From positions 17,705,001 to 17,769,000 of the forward strand of contig NC_085119.1 of the NCBI RefSeq assembly GCF_030269925.1: a stretch of 64,000 bases of DNA, read 5' to 3'. The notes beneath the pieces are model-generated. The model ran no database searches. It was not told the DNA's origin and saw only the letters and a list, made by a program, of their open reading frames with translations. Made by a program: the position numbers and the translations under genes. Positions 1 to 10,155 of this stretch are shown here, in pieces. This DNA comes from Bombyx mori. Taxonomy: Eukaryota > Arthropoda > Insecta > Lepidoptera > Bombycidae. Every line of letters starts with the position of its first letter. The first letter of the stretch is position 1.

Positions 1-247
1 GTGCATCGCTATCGACGACTTTAAATAACGATTTTTGTTCGTTCGTGACGGCTGCGCATCCGGCTCCGGACGAGCACGCCGCGTGCGCTAGTGATTGGCA
101 TTTCAGATATTAGGTTTATACTTTTCAACCCGTTTCACGTTTCAAAAGTAATTCTAATTGTAATGTACGCCTTTATTATAGTTCGTAATGAGGTTGCAGT
201 GCATGAGATAAGAAAGTATAGAAAATAAACATAAGTCCATACGACAG

Positions 248-345
248 AGCCGCTGCCGGTGCGGCGCCTGCTGGTGAGCTCGGCGGAGGGCGGGCTGGGC
301 GTGGCGTGGCAGCCCGCCGACGGCAGCGCGCAGGACGAGTACAAG
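248..345 (+). CDS. Ptp10D: Ptp10D exon a: start of an FN3 domain
   Basis: Acceptor CAG at 245-247, donor GT at 346. Starts with 2 nt of a split codon and ends on a codon boundary (DEYK). Encodes the A-C strands of a fibronectin III domain ([11 protein letters not shown]...LGVAWQP) that continues in the next exon. The preceding 1-247 bases are AT-rich intron. Confidence 0.82.
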
Positions 346-3300
346 GTGCCGCCCCCGCGCTCTCTGCTCTATATCGACCAGCTTCAATACATATAATAAT
401 TCAATATTTTTAAAATATTCACTGTCCATTTTTAGTAATTAATCAATTTTAATTTTCAATCACCGAAAAATAAGTCATTGCTTATCAAAAACAATAAATA
501 CCCAGTTTTCTTTGTTTTTACAAAACAAAATGTGCGTGAAAACGTGTGATGCATAAAACTGAACTAAGTCTCACTCGGTCGACGAGCTGCGGCTGTGCAC
601 GCGCGGAACGGAACACTCGACCTTGCCGCATGAACTCATTAAATAAATGTGAGACTTGAGCTCGAGTACAGCCGCGCCTCGCCCGCAGGTCTCCTACCAC
701 GAGGCGGGCCCCTCGCGCGACGACAGCAACACGCTGACCACCACCGACACCAACGTGACGCTGGACGCGCTGCTGCCCGGCCGCAACTACACCGTGTCCG
801 TGCGCGCGCTGTCCCGCGCCGTGGAGTCCAACGAGACCTGGGGCTGGGGCGCCACGCGGCCGCTGGCCCCCGTGGTGGTGCGCGTGGAGGCCGCCGCCGC
901 CGCCCTGCGCCTGCACTGGCGCTCCGACGTCAACTCGCGCCAGACGCGCTACGTGCTGCGCTACCGGGCGCGCGTGCCGGAGCCCGGGCCGCCGGCCGAG
1001 TGGCGCCAGCTGCGGACCGAGGACACCAGCGCGCTGCTGGCCGACCTGTTCCCGGGCGCCGTGTACGAGATCGAGCTCGCCGCCATGAGCCACGACCTGC
1101 CGAGCGAGGCGCACCGCATGCTCAAGCCCGTGCGGCCGCTGGCTGCCACCCGCCTGTGGGTGGAGCGCGCCTCCTCCAACAGCGCGCTGGTGCAGTGGCG
1201 CGGCCCGCCGCCCGCCCGCAGCGTGCTGGGCCACTACGCGCTGCGCTACCGCACGCTGTCCGCCGCGCGCTTCACCGAGCTGGACCTGCTGCCGCCCGAC
1301 GCCGCGTCCGCCGAGGTGAGCCCCGCCCCCCCCCGCCCCGCCGCGAGCCGCGCGACCCGGCCTGACCTCACCTGTTCACGCAGATCACCAACATGACGCA
1401 CGGGGAGCGCTACGTCATCCAGCTGGACACGGTCAGCGAGCCCGGCGACGGCGGCGAGGTGGTGGAGAGCGGGCAGCCGCTGTACGCCGAGCACACCATC
1501 CGTGAGTGCGCCCCCCCGCCGCCCCGCCGGTGCGCGGCGCGACCAGACCCTGACGCCACGGAGCTTTGCAGGTCCCAACCCGGTGTCCGAGGTGGCGCAG
1601 CTGGTGGGCACCCGCAACGTCACGCTCGAATGGCTGAACGGCTCCGGACGCGTCGACCGGTACGAGGTGCGCTGGTGGCCCACGGACCACGCCGAGCTGG
1701 CCGGGCTGGAGGGCACCGACGAGGACTCTGCGCGGGGCGCGGCGGGCGGCGAGCGGGCCCGCAACCTCACGGCGCCGCCGGCGCTGCTGGCGGGGCTGGC
1801 GCCGGGCGTGGGCTACACGCTGACCCTGGCCGCGCACTCCTACAACCTCACCAGCGACCTGCTCACCATACACACGCGAACACGTAATTACCTTGAATAC
1901 CGATATTTGTAATGTCCGGAAATAAAACAATGCAGCTAAATTTTATTTACTTTAGCAGCAACTCAACAGCTAAAAATTTCTTATTTTCACTTGTTAAAAA
2001 TAAATAAATAAATAAAAAGCTCCGTTATTATGCAAATGTAAGTGGAAGCTCGCGCCCCGCAGGTCCGCTGATCCTGTCCGAGATGACCATCGTGAACGAG
2101 CCCAGCGACGACGAGGAGGCGCCGCCCGGCATCATCGTGAGTACACTCCCCAACACTTCACTCTTTTCTGTTACGTTCCTCTTCTGTTTATTGTTCACAT
2201 TTTCAATAAATAATTGGCCGCTCCCGACTTCTCCCCCGGGAGGTCTCTACTGATACATGCATGTGTATATAAGGTTGCGGAAAAAGTTTCTTCGCCTTTT
2301 TAAAGAAAATTCACAACATTTTTTAATCTTGTAGGTAGGGAGGGACATGATCCCATTGCTATAGAAATTTTGGCGCTTCTAATCAAAATACCGCGACAAT
2401 TGGTTTTGGCAGTCCTCTCGTGATGTTAACCTGACACTGCCTAAAGAATTCTGAAGAGACCGAAACAGGTGCAAATCTGAAGGTGCAAGGTCAGGATTAT
2501 ACGGCAGATGCGTTAACACTTCCCAGCTAAGCACTCTCAATTTTTGCTGAGTGGCTAAAGATGTGTGAGGTCCAGCGTTATCATGACATGAAAAACCACA
2601 CCCCTTCTGTTGATTATTTCCAGCCGCTTTCTCTCAACTTCTTGCTTTAATCTCATCAGTTGTTCGCAGTAGAGTTCAGAATCGATGGTCCTGCCTGGAG
2701 GTAACAGCTCATAATGAATAATGCCCTTCCAATCCCACCACACACACAGCATCACCTTGTTGCGAGTTAACCCGGGCTACGCCACAGTCCGTGAAGCCTG
2801 ACCGGCCTTTGACCACGACCTTTTTCGCACGTTCTTGTCGTACGTGATCCACTTTTCATCACCAGTTATTAGTTTCTTCAAAAATGGTTCGGTTTCATTA
2901 AGTCGTAATAAATAATCACAAATGAGTACACGGTTCATTAGTTTCTTTCAGTGAGCTCGTAAGGTACCCAAATATCGAGTTTTTTTGTACCCAGTTTTTT
3001 TCAAATGCGCCAAACTGTTTTTTGGTGAATTCCCAGTTCTTCAGCTACGTCGTAACTACTGATATGTCGATCTTGCTCCACTTTTTCCAGGGCGACCAGA
3101 GCGACGTGCACCTTGACATCAAAATATCCGGATTGAAAACGCTTAAACCAAATTTGTGCTCCTCTCACAGACTGCACACAGACTTGTGGGCCATAAACAT
3201 CGCAAATTTCTTTCGCAGCATTTGCGTTGCATTTTTACCTTTTTTGTAGATTTTTTTTAAAATGTATCGAATTTCTTTATTATATTCACTCATCTTGAAA

Positions 3301-6300
3301 GTATGAAAAATAAATAAAAATCACACATTTACCTATATTTAAATTTGGAATTATCTTGTTTAAAATTTAAACTTTTAATGATACCAAAACCAGCCAGATA
3401 CAAATGGTATAGCAAAAGAGATTTTATTACAAGTTTATACATACTATAATGCGAAAAGACATTTTTCCCAACCTGTTATATTAGTGTCTCACGTGGACAC
3501 ACGCACATATTCATGTCGTCGAATCGAATCATCAATGCCTCCCGTGTCTGCCACCCTGAGCTACAACCGCCCGTGCTCATGCAGCGGGTCACAGAGGTCC
3601 ATAGTCGCCTACGCACCGGCCGCCGTGACCTTTCTGTGATCAAAGATCACAGAAAAGTTATGGTAACAGTTCGCTCACCATTCATCATTCTAGACAAGAA
3701 AATAATAAAACATTTCGAAGTCAACCAAGAGAATCTACATCTTTTTTATAATATTTTGTGTTGATATCATTTAGCCCAGAATTCAACAGCACTCTCCCGA
3801 GCAGCTCAATCAAAAGTAAACTGTTCGTAGTTAAAACTTAATGGTTACATTGAACATGGCTTGTAAAGTGAGACGCGCCTCGCGGCAGGTTCTGTTCACG
3901 CCGACGCCGAGCTCCGCCACGCGCTTCGACCAGTACCGCTTCCTGCTGGAGGGCGCCGCCGACGAGCCGCCGCGCGACGCCGCCCTGCCCGCGCAGCCCG
4001 CGCCCCCCGCGCCGCGCCGCGTGCACTGGCCCGGCCTCGTGCCCGGCCGCCTCTATGACGTCACCATGTGGACGCTCAGCGCCAACGTGACCTCGCACCC
4101 CGTGCAGCGCCAGACCAGGCTGCGTACGTATCGAGCGCCCGCCGCGCCCCGCCGCGCCCCGCCACGCCCCGCCCCGCACCGACTAACGCGCCCCCTTGTC
4201 CACAGACCCGCGGCCCGTGCGCGCGCTCAACACGACGCGCGTGGGTGCGCGGTTCGTGACGCTGACCTGGGAGCGGCCTGGGGGCGACCACACTGACTTC
4301 GAGCTCCAGTATTTCGCCGACGAACAAGTCCGCACCCTGGTCACCGACCGGCTGTCCATCAACGCGACCGACTTGGAGCCGTACACGTCGTACGATTTCA
4401 CCGTCAGGGTGCGGTCCGGGGACGGCGGCGGCCTGCGCATGGTGTCTCCGGAGCGCAGCGTGGCCGTCCGCACCGCCGAGGACGTGCCCGCCGCGCCCGC
4501 CGACTTCCGGCCGGCCGACGCGCGGCCCAGCTCCCTCACCATGGCGTGGCGGCTGTCGGCGGCGCAGGCCCACGGACTGCTGCGCCGCTACGTGCTCACG
4601 TACGCCCCGCACGGCCGCCCCGAGCTCACGCGCTCGCTGGAGCTGGCGGCGGAGGCCACGCGCGTCACGGTGGAGGGCTTGTCGCCCGGGGTCACGTACG
4701 AACTGAGTCTGCACGGGGAGACGGGCGCCGGCCCGGGGGCGGCCGCGCACTGGACGCAGCACATGGCCATCGGCGCGCCGCCCGCCCCGCCGCCGGACGT
4801 GGCGCCGGCCGCCGTGCGCGCTACCACCACGACGGTCGTGGTGCGGTTCCGCTCTGACTACTTCTCGGCAGTCAACGGCAACGTGACCGCGTACACGCTG
4901 GTGCTGGCGCAGGAGAACCGCTCGGAGACGCCGGCGCGGCTGCCGTCCTGGCGCGACGTGCACGCGCTGCCGGTGTGGCCGCCCTACCAGGTGACGGAGC
5001 CCTACTACCCGTTCCTGTCGTCGCCGGTGGAGGAGTTCACGCTGGGTTCGGAGCGGTGCGAGGGAGGGGGCCGGGCATACTGCAACGGTCCGCTGAAGGC
5101 AGGCACGCGATACTTCTTGAAGCTGCGCGCCTTCACCGCGCCCGACAAGTTCGCCGACACCGCCTACGTCGCCGTGGCCACGGGTGAGTCGCTCCGAGCA
5201 CACCGGGACATGGGCTCCATGACTCAACTCAACTCTTGAAATAAAGTATTGGTTGACAGCAAAAGAGTAATCGGTACATAACTAATTTAACCTTCATCGC
5301 GTTCAATCGCAAAGTGTATTTACCTAATCACAGAGACGACGAAGCAATCACTGATTACGGCGATAGGGCCGGTATCTATCGGCGACAGATAACGCGCAGT
5401 CGCTCGGGAGGCTCTCGCCCGCGCCTACACTACTGATTCTATTTAATTATACGTTTTACACATTTTCAATTGAATTGATCGGAAACCTCGCGTGTTCGCA
5501 GAGGTGGACAACACGGCGTGGATCATCGGCGGCAGCGTGTGCGGGCTGGCGGTGGCGGGCGCGGCGCTGGCGGCGCTGGCTGCCTCCCGCCGCCGCCGCC
5601 GGGCCGCGCGCGCACCGGCCGCGCCCGCGCCGCGCCGCACCTCCCGCCCCGTGCGCGTGGCGGACTTCATCGACCACTACCGAGCCATGTCCGCCGACTC
5701 CGACTTCAAGTGCGCTCCTGATTCCGTTAGCGACCCGCTCGTGCGACTGACGGCCGGACGCTCATGAGCCTCGTTTCCGTGCAGGTTCAGCGAGGAGTTC
5801 GAGGAGCTGAAGGACGTGGGCCGCGAGCAGCCGTGCACGGCGGCCGACCTGCCCGTGAACCGTCCCAAGAACCGGTTCACCAACATCCTGCCGTACGACC
5901 ACTCGCGCTACAAGCTGCAGCCCGTCGACGACGAGGAGGGCTCCGACTACATCAACGCCAACTACCTGCCCGGGTACAACTCGCCCCGGGAGTTCATCGT
6001 GACGCAGGGCCCGCTGCACTGCACCCGGGACGACTTCTGGCGCATGTGCTGGGAGTCGGGCTCGCGCGCCGTCGTGATGCTGACTCGCTGCGTGGAGAAG
6101 GGCCGCGAGAAGTGCGACCGGTACTGGCCCTACGACACGCGGCCCGTGTACTACGGGGACATCGCCGTGACCGCGCTGAACGAGAGCCGCTACCCCGACT
6201 GGACCGTCACGGAGCTGCTGGTGAGCCGCGGCAAGGAGCAGCGCGTGCTGCTGCACTTCCACTTCACCACGTGGCCAGACTTCGGCGTGCCCGAGCCGCC

Positions 6301-7605
6301 CACCACGCTGGCGCGCTTCGTGCGGGCCTTCCGCGAGCGCTGCCCGGCCGACGGCCGCCCCGTGGTGGTGCACTGCAGCGCCGGCGTGGGCCGCTCCGGC
6401 ACCTTCATCACGCTGGACACGGCGCTGCAGCAGCTGGCGGCGCGCGACGACTACGTCGACATCTTCGGCATGGTGTACAACATGCGCCGCGAGCGCGTGG
6501 CCATGGTGCAGTCGGAGCAGCAGTACATCTGCATCCACCAGTGCCTCGTGGCCGTGCTGGAGGGCCAGGACCTGACGCCCCCGCACAACAACAACCACCA
6601 CCACAACCCGGCCTTCGAAGGTAACAGTGATCCCAGCGCGCGTGCGGCCCCGACGGCGCCCCCGCTGCAGTGACTGCGGGCGCGGCGGCGGGCGCGGTGG
6701 CGGGCGCGGTGGCGGGCGCGGTGGCGGGCGCGGCGGCGAGCGCGAGGCCACGTGAGCACCACGCCCCTCTGTCTCTGCTCGCTTGCAATCTTCCTTCCGC
6801 AGTCTTACCATACTGATAAAATGTTCAACATTAAGAATTTCTGAGATGCAAATAATGATATTACAAAATTTCATCTTATGGCGGAAATTACCACAGCATA
6901 CAATATACTTGACAGAAGCTTGAATCCCGCTCACGACACTTCCAAGTTAAGCCGCCGCCCGCCCCCGGGCCGCCGCCGGGGTCGCCTGAGAGAACCCTCC
7001 CTTGGTACCTGCTCCGATATGTTCCTTGACTTGTACTTATTAACCAGATAATAGCAATAATATCAAGTGGAATGGATAAATATGATCTATTCCTAAAAAT
7101 ACAATGTAATAAATTATAGGGAACAAGTAAATCGTGTTAGTCGCCCTCCCCGCCCCAGGAGAGCCGCCCTCGGTCACATATTTTCTGTGAATAAAAAATT
7201 ACGTAGTGCTTCAGTTGCTTGTGGGAGGCAGCGGGGGCGGGGCGGGGCGGGCGGGGGCGGCGCGGGGACGGTCGGCGATATAACAAGTTCTAACTTTTAC
7301 TGATCTGACCGCCTAATTTTTGTTTGTCTGAATTTGAATACAAATATTAACAACATTCTATTCTATATGCACTTATGAGTTGAAAAAATGTGCTGAAATT
7401 CGTTCAAATGTCGGTGCAATGCAAATTTAAAACAAAAGTAACTGCATCGTAATATGAATATGGTTTTGATGTGGTGCATGCGCCGTAGTGATGAGTGCAT
7501 GCGCCTGTGCACTCGCGACGCCGGAGTGTCCCCCCTCCCCCTCCCCGGTACTAACGCTTGGATCCTTCCGCAGACGACGAGGGCATCGCGGAGTCCGGGA
7601 TGTGA
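248..7605 (+). CDS. Ptp10D: Receptor-type protein tyrosine phosphatase, Ptp10D/Ptp4E type (3' part of gene, 10 exons)
   Basis: Removes phosphate from tyrosines; single-pass plasma-membrane protein. In Drosophila, Ptp10D acts in axon guidance, tracheal tube shape and Sas-dependent signalling. Exons read as 248-345, 689-1315, 1384-1501, 1572-1883, 2063-2136, 3889-4123, 4206-5183, 5502-5709, 5785-6620 and 7574-7605. All have AG/GT borders and their phases join without a break (3518 nt: 2 nt of a split codon, 1171 codons, stop). Order: about eight fibronectin III domains, transmembrane helix (5520-5588), basic stop-transfer run, then one PTP domain with KNRFTN, the WPDFGVP loop, the [10 protein letters not shown] signature and a C-terminal [11 protein letters not shown] tail. 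A single PTP domain plus many FN3 repeats fits Ptp10D/Ptp4E rather than LAR or Ptp69D. The 5' end (signal peptide, further FN3 domains) lies before the window. Exons and short introns are very GC-rich; two long introns hold repeats. Confidence 0.93.
689..1315 (+). CDS. Ptp10D: Ptp10D exon b: FN3 repeats
   Basis: 627 nt, phase 0 at both ends. Finishes one FN3 domain ([12 protein letters not shown]), holds a complete second (LRLHWRSD...[13 protein letters not shown]) and starts a third ([10 protein letters not shown]...GHYALRYR). Contains N-glycosylation sequons (NYT, NVT, NET), as expected for an ectodomain. Confidence 0.9.
1384..1501 (+). CDS. Ptp10D: Ptp10D exon c: end of FN3 repeat
   Basis: 118 nt; acceptor CAG at 1381-1383, donor GTGAGT at 1502. 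Encodes [19 protein letters not shown], the F-G strand part of the FN3 domain begun in the previous exon. Flanking introns are under 75 nt and GC-rich. Confidence 0.88.
1572..1883 (+). CDS. Ptp10D: Ptp10D exon d: FN3 repeat
   Basis: 312 nt. One nearly complete FN3 domain: [36 protein letters not shown]. Acceptor TTTGCAG just upstream, donor GTAATT at 1884. Confidence 0.88.
2063..2136 (+). CDS. Ptp10D: Ptp10D exon e: short acidic linker exon
   Basis: 74 nt, acceptor CCGCAG, donor GTGAGT at 2137. Encodes [20 protein letters not shown], the beginning of a further FN3-like unit. Phase agrees with both neighbours, which is the main support for so short an exon. Confidence 0.78.
2270..3476 (-). 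mobile_element. mariner transposon relic in Ptp10D intron
   Basis: Minus-strand frame at 2555-2755 reads [18 protein letters not shown] and RRGVVF, the hallmark region of mariner transposase near the second catalytic Asp. The following stretch, which should hold the catalytic residue, is changed ([11 protein letters not shown]), and stops and shifts break the rest. The ends carry imperfect inverted repeats: GGTTGCGGAAAAAG at the left and the complement of TTTTTCCCAACC at the right, next to TA. Size about 1.2 kb, usual for mariner. Dead copy. Confidence 0.85.
3889..4123 (+). CDS. Ptp10D: Ptp10D exon f: FN3 repeat
   Basis: 235 nt after the 1.75 kb intron that carries the mariner relic. FN3 strands [10 protein letters not shown] and [18 protein letters not shown]. 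Acceptor GCGGCAG at 3882-3888; donor GTACGT at 4124. Confidence 0.87.
4206..5183 (+). CDS. Ptp10D: Ptp10D exon g: three membrane-proximal FN3 repeats
   Basis: 978 nt, the largest ectodomain exon. Three FN3 units can be picked out ([29 protein letters not shown]). The last has a long insert rich in W, P and Y and two cysteines (ERCEGGG, YCNGPLK), then [14 protein letters not shown]. Donor GTGAGT at 5184. Confidence 0.92.
5502..5709 (+). CDS. Ptp10D: Ptp10D exon h: transmembrane and juxtamembrane segment
   Basis: [20 protein letters not shown] forms the membrane helix (5520-5588), followed by a run of arginines as stop-transfer and the juxtamembrane [18 protein letters not shown]. The donor splits the last lysine codon, which is completed by the first base of the next exon. 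Confidence 0.9.
5785..6620 (+). CDS. Ptp10D: Ptp10D exon i: catalytic PTP domain
   Basis: Complete PTP domain from [17 protein letters not shown] to [13 protein letters not shown]. Visible motifs: KNRFTN substrate loop (about 5866), [18 protein letters not shown] loop with the general-acid Asp (6272-6292), P-loop [10 protein letters not shown] with nucleophile Cys and Arg (6371-6400), and the Q-loop in [11 protein letters not shown] (about 6506). All catalytic residues are present, so it should be active. If the donor at 6621 is skipped, the frame runs 17 codons further to TGA at 6671-6673. Confidence 0.95.
6675..6742. repeat. 12-bp GC-rich minisatellite in the last long Ptp10D intron
   Basis: About five tandem copies of a GCGGGCGCGGTG-type unit, with T/C variants, starting two bases after the alternative stop at 6671-6673. 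Every base is G or C except the variant T. It gives spurious proline- or alanine-rich frames on the minus strand. Confidence 0.85.
7228..7275 (+). repeat. G-rich tract (G-quadruplex-capable) in Ptp10D intron
   Basis: Repeated runs of GGGG and GGCGGGG separated by one to three bases. Meets the simple G3+N1-7 rule for a G-quadruplex on the coding strand. No other function is visible. Confidence 0.5.
7574..7605 (+). CDS. Ptp10D: Ptp10D terminal exon j
   Basis: Acceptor CCGCAG at 7568-7573. The exon completes the split codon from 6620, reads [10 protein letters not shown] and stops at TGA 7603-7605. This tail matches my memory of the Drosophila Ptp10D end, which decides the exon despite its length. 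Confidence 0.85.
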
Positions 7606-8300
7606 CCGCGCGGACAGCCGCAGCCGCGCCCGCCTGCTGCCCCGGACTTGTATTCATGCAATATAATATAATGACGGACCAATCGCTCGTGTGCGTGCAA
7701 CTTTAGGAAATAGGCAGCTTTTTTGTTGAAGTCGGCGGAGACGAGATATGTATTTGTAAACGATTACTGTTTATTGACGTTTTTATAATATTTATATAGC
7801 TTTTACTTGATCATGACACGGACCCGCCGCACCCGGCAGCTTCGGACACGGTGCCTATGAATCTCAAACTCGTTTTGTACTTAAATTGCTCAATGATACT
7901 TCGAGGCTGATAACTGTACTTAAGCGATTGTGATGACGACAGGGCGCGCAATGCCGCCACACTTCGGTCATTCTCATAATTTAGTTGTATATGCATAACG
8001 CACAACCGCACTCACGTGGAGCTCACGGGGGCGCACCGAGGCGCACAGAAGCCACCCGCACGCCACTCTCATGATAATGTTCAAGTTGCGCACACTTGTA
8101 CTTAGTTACTAACTAGAGAGTAGAAGTGACGTTTAGTCCGTGAGCCCCGCGCGCGTGACGTCACCTGCGGAGGGACCGCCCTCCTTGTCATTTTGTGAAC
8201 ACTAGGAGTTTGTATTTGCTTATTAACTTAAAATTAGGATTTATTTACATGGTTGATGGGATATTAAATAATGTAATGTAGTGAGTTCCGAGTGTTGAGG
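7606..8300 (+). other. Probable Ptp10D 3' UTR
   Basis: Non-coding sequence after the stop. A variant poly(A) signal ATTAAA is at 8263-8268; the first canonical AATAAA after the stop is at 8704-8709. The end is not determined. Confidence 0.4.
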
Positions 8301-8884
8301 CCTATGTTTAATTTTAAATATAAAAATGAAGTTGCACTTCCGCCGGCTCGCACGCCGGCGCTCTCACCGGCGGGCCGCAACACGACGTCAGCTATTCGAC
8401 TACCTCGAGGCAGCTCCCGCTCTAAACTAATAATTACTATATACTAATATACTGACGAAAATGTGCTCGCACCGGGGACAATATTTCCAAGATCGATTGA
8501 GTGACTATTTTAAGTACACAATATATAATACACTATGTATCAGATGCCTCGTCATAAACAGGATCCTGTGCGCTCTGCGATAACGAAATGTACTTTGTCG
8601 AATCTGTAACTCTAAGCAGAGTCGTCACAACACGGGACCAGAAATGTAATGTTACTTTAATCAGAACGCATCGAGGCGACCCCTCGCACCCGCTGGTTTC
8701 GGAAATAAAGAACCGATGGTTATATCTGTGTTTCTCTTCCATTCCTTGCCGACGTCTTGAACGTCGCCTTCCAGCTCCCTGAACCCTCGCGACAGGGAGA
8801 CAACGTGATATGCTCCGCGCCCAAGGCCGTCCCCAGAGAGGATCCCCGACTGCAGAGAAGGGTAATGTTTTTCCAACGCATTTT

Positions 8885-8978
8885 TTCCCCTGTAGGCAGA
8901 CGAGCATCCGACCCACCTGACGGCGAGTGGGTACAGTCAACTATCGCTCATGGTCGTCAGCGATGCCAAAACAAGTCA
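8885..8978 (-). mobile_element. 3' end fragment of the Jockey-type LINE seen at 43774-46287
   Basis: Complement of the LINE 3' UTR: the GTAGGCAGACGAGCAT block and the following CACCTGA...GAGTGG segment match 46170-46255 in reverse. It abuts a SINE fragment. The surrounding 8300-8885 holds no recognisable gene; small frames there look like chance. Confidence 0.65.
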
Positions 8979-8980
8979 TA

Positions 8981-9187
8981 CTGGTAGTAGGACCTCTTGT
9001 GAGTCCGCGCGGGTAGGTACCACCACCCTGCCTATTTCTTCCGTGAAGCAGTAATGCGTTTCAGTTTGAACAGGACAGTAGGGCAGCCATTGTAACTATA
9101 CTTGAGACCTTAGAACTTATATCCTGTAACTACTTAACACCAGGTGGGCTGTGAGCTCGTCCACCCATCTAAGCAATAAAAAAAATA
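8981..9187 (+). repeat. Bm1-type SINE, 5'-truncated
   Basis: Body and tail of the SINE family of this window: GTGAGTCCGCGCGGGTAGG, GTGAAGCAGTAATGCG, GTGGGCTGTGAGCTCGTCC, then GCAATAAAAAAAA. It lacks the tRNA head and has a short internal deletion. Confidence 0.85.
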
Positions 9188-9590
9188 TGTATGTGCGTTT
9201 GGATGCATGTCAATTTTTTTAGCACGCTCTACAACCCCTTGCAGGGTAGCCGTCGGAGCACCGCAGCACATGAATAATGTCTTCACGACGATCTAATCTT
9301 AGAACCGATACGTTAGTATCTTAAAGTAGCGTCAGAACGTTACTGTGACAATGCGGCGCGACACGATATCGTGTACCTTCTTATCGTGGCCGAAGTTAAT
9401 TACTAATCTGACTCAGGCGACGGGGCAAAGCAAAGCCGCTGTCGCCCAAAACATCTCTTGTCGGGTTCCCCGGATACAAACTCATCACCGTCCGCGTCGA
9501 ACTCGTCGATTACGACGTAGGGTTTGTGAGGCACCTATGTGTAAAGGAACCTAATAACACGAGCCAAGATTATTAATAAAGGTTATTGAG

Positions 9591-9830
9591 GAATGCGACA
9601 AGCTCGACGAACGAACTAACCCATAGACACAGCCCACTGAGTTTCTCGCCGGATCTTCTCAGTGGGTCGCGCTTCTGATCCGGTGGTAGATTCTGCGAAG
9701 CACTACTCTTGCTAGAGCTAGTGTTAGCAAATTCTCTGAGGCTGAGTCCGTGAGCTCACCTGTCCGGGCGTAGCGGGAACAACTCCTTAGGTTACTAGTG
9801 AATAGCTAGGGAAAGAAAATCTGCAACCTC
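9591..9830 (+). repeat. Dispersed repeat family A, copy 1
   Basis: Shares CCCACTGAGTTTCTCGCC, CAGTGGGTCGCG and GATTCTGCGAAG with 59085-59335. Probably the 3' end of a silkworm retroelement; a related tail lies at 27775-27872. No coding potential. Confidence 0.75.
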
Positions 9831-9861
9831 AACCTTTTTAACGGGGTGTAAAATATTAGAA

Positions 9862-10155
9862 GTAATTAGATTCGTCTCAGTTATGAAAGTTACATAGTGT
9901 GTATTGTCGCAGTAAGTACGAAAGAAGAAAAAGAATGATTTACTGTATTCTAATAAAGATCATAGAAACAAGATTTACAGTTCGGACCTGCATCCAAAAC
10001 TAATTGATTTCATTGATAATCCGATAGTTGAAATGTGTGAAATAAAATTATGATACGAAACAAAAACCCGACTGCACATAAGAACTAACGAAGAAGCTGA
10101 AAACCAGCTCTACTATATCTCTAGGTTACTGTAATGTAAATATAACTTGAGTGCT
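9862..10155 (+). repeat. Dispersed repeat family B, copy 1
   Basis: About 290 bp closely matching 59838-60154. The stretch from GCATCCAAAACTAATTGA to GTAATGTAAATATAACTT is almost identical, so divergence is low. No open frame and no recognisable termini. Confidence 0.85.

Noticed and set aside
4076..5227. 383-codon minus-strand frame opposite Ptp10D exon g
   Set aside because: Shadow of high GC3 coding sequence; low-complexity composition without any domain.
5762..6934. Long minus-strand frame of 390 codons opposite the phosphatase domain
   Set aside because: Antisense shadow of a GC-rich exon plus the minisatellite; composition is arginine, alanine and histidine only where the sense codons dictate it.
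8533..8940. 135-codon minus frame after Ptp10D
   Set aside because: No family features, overlaps the LINE 3' end and frames on the other strand; likely chance in retroelement-derived DNA.
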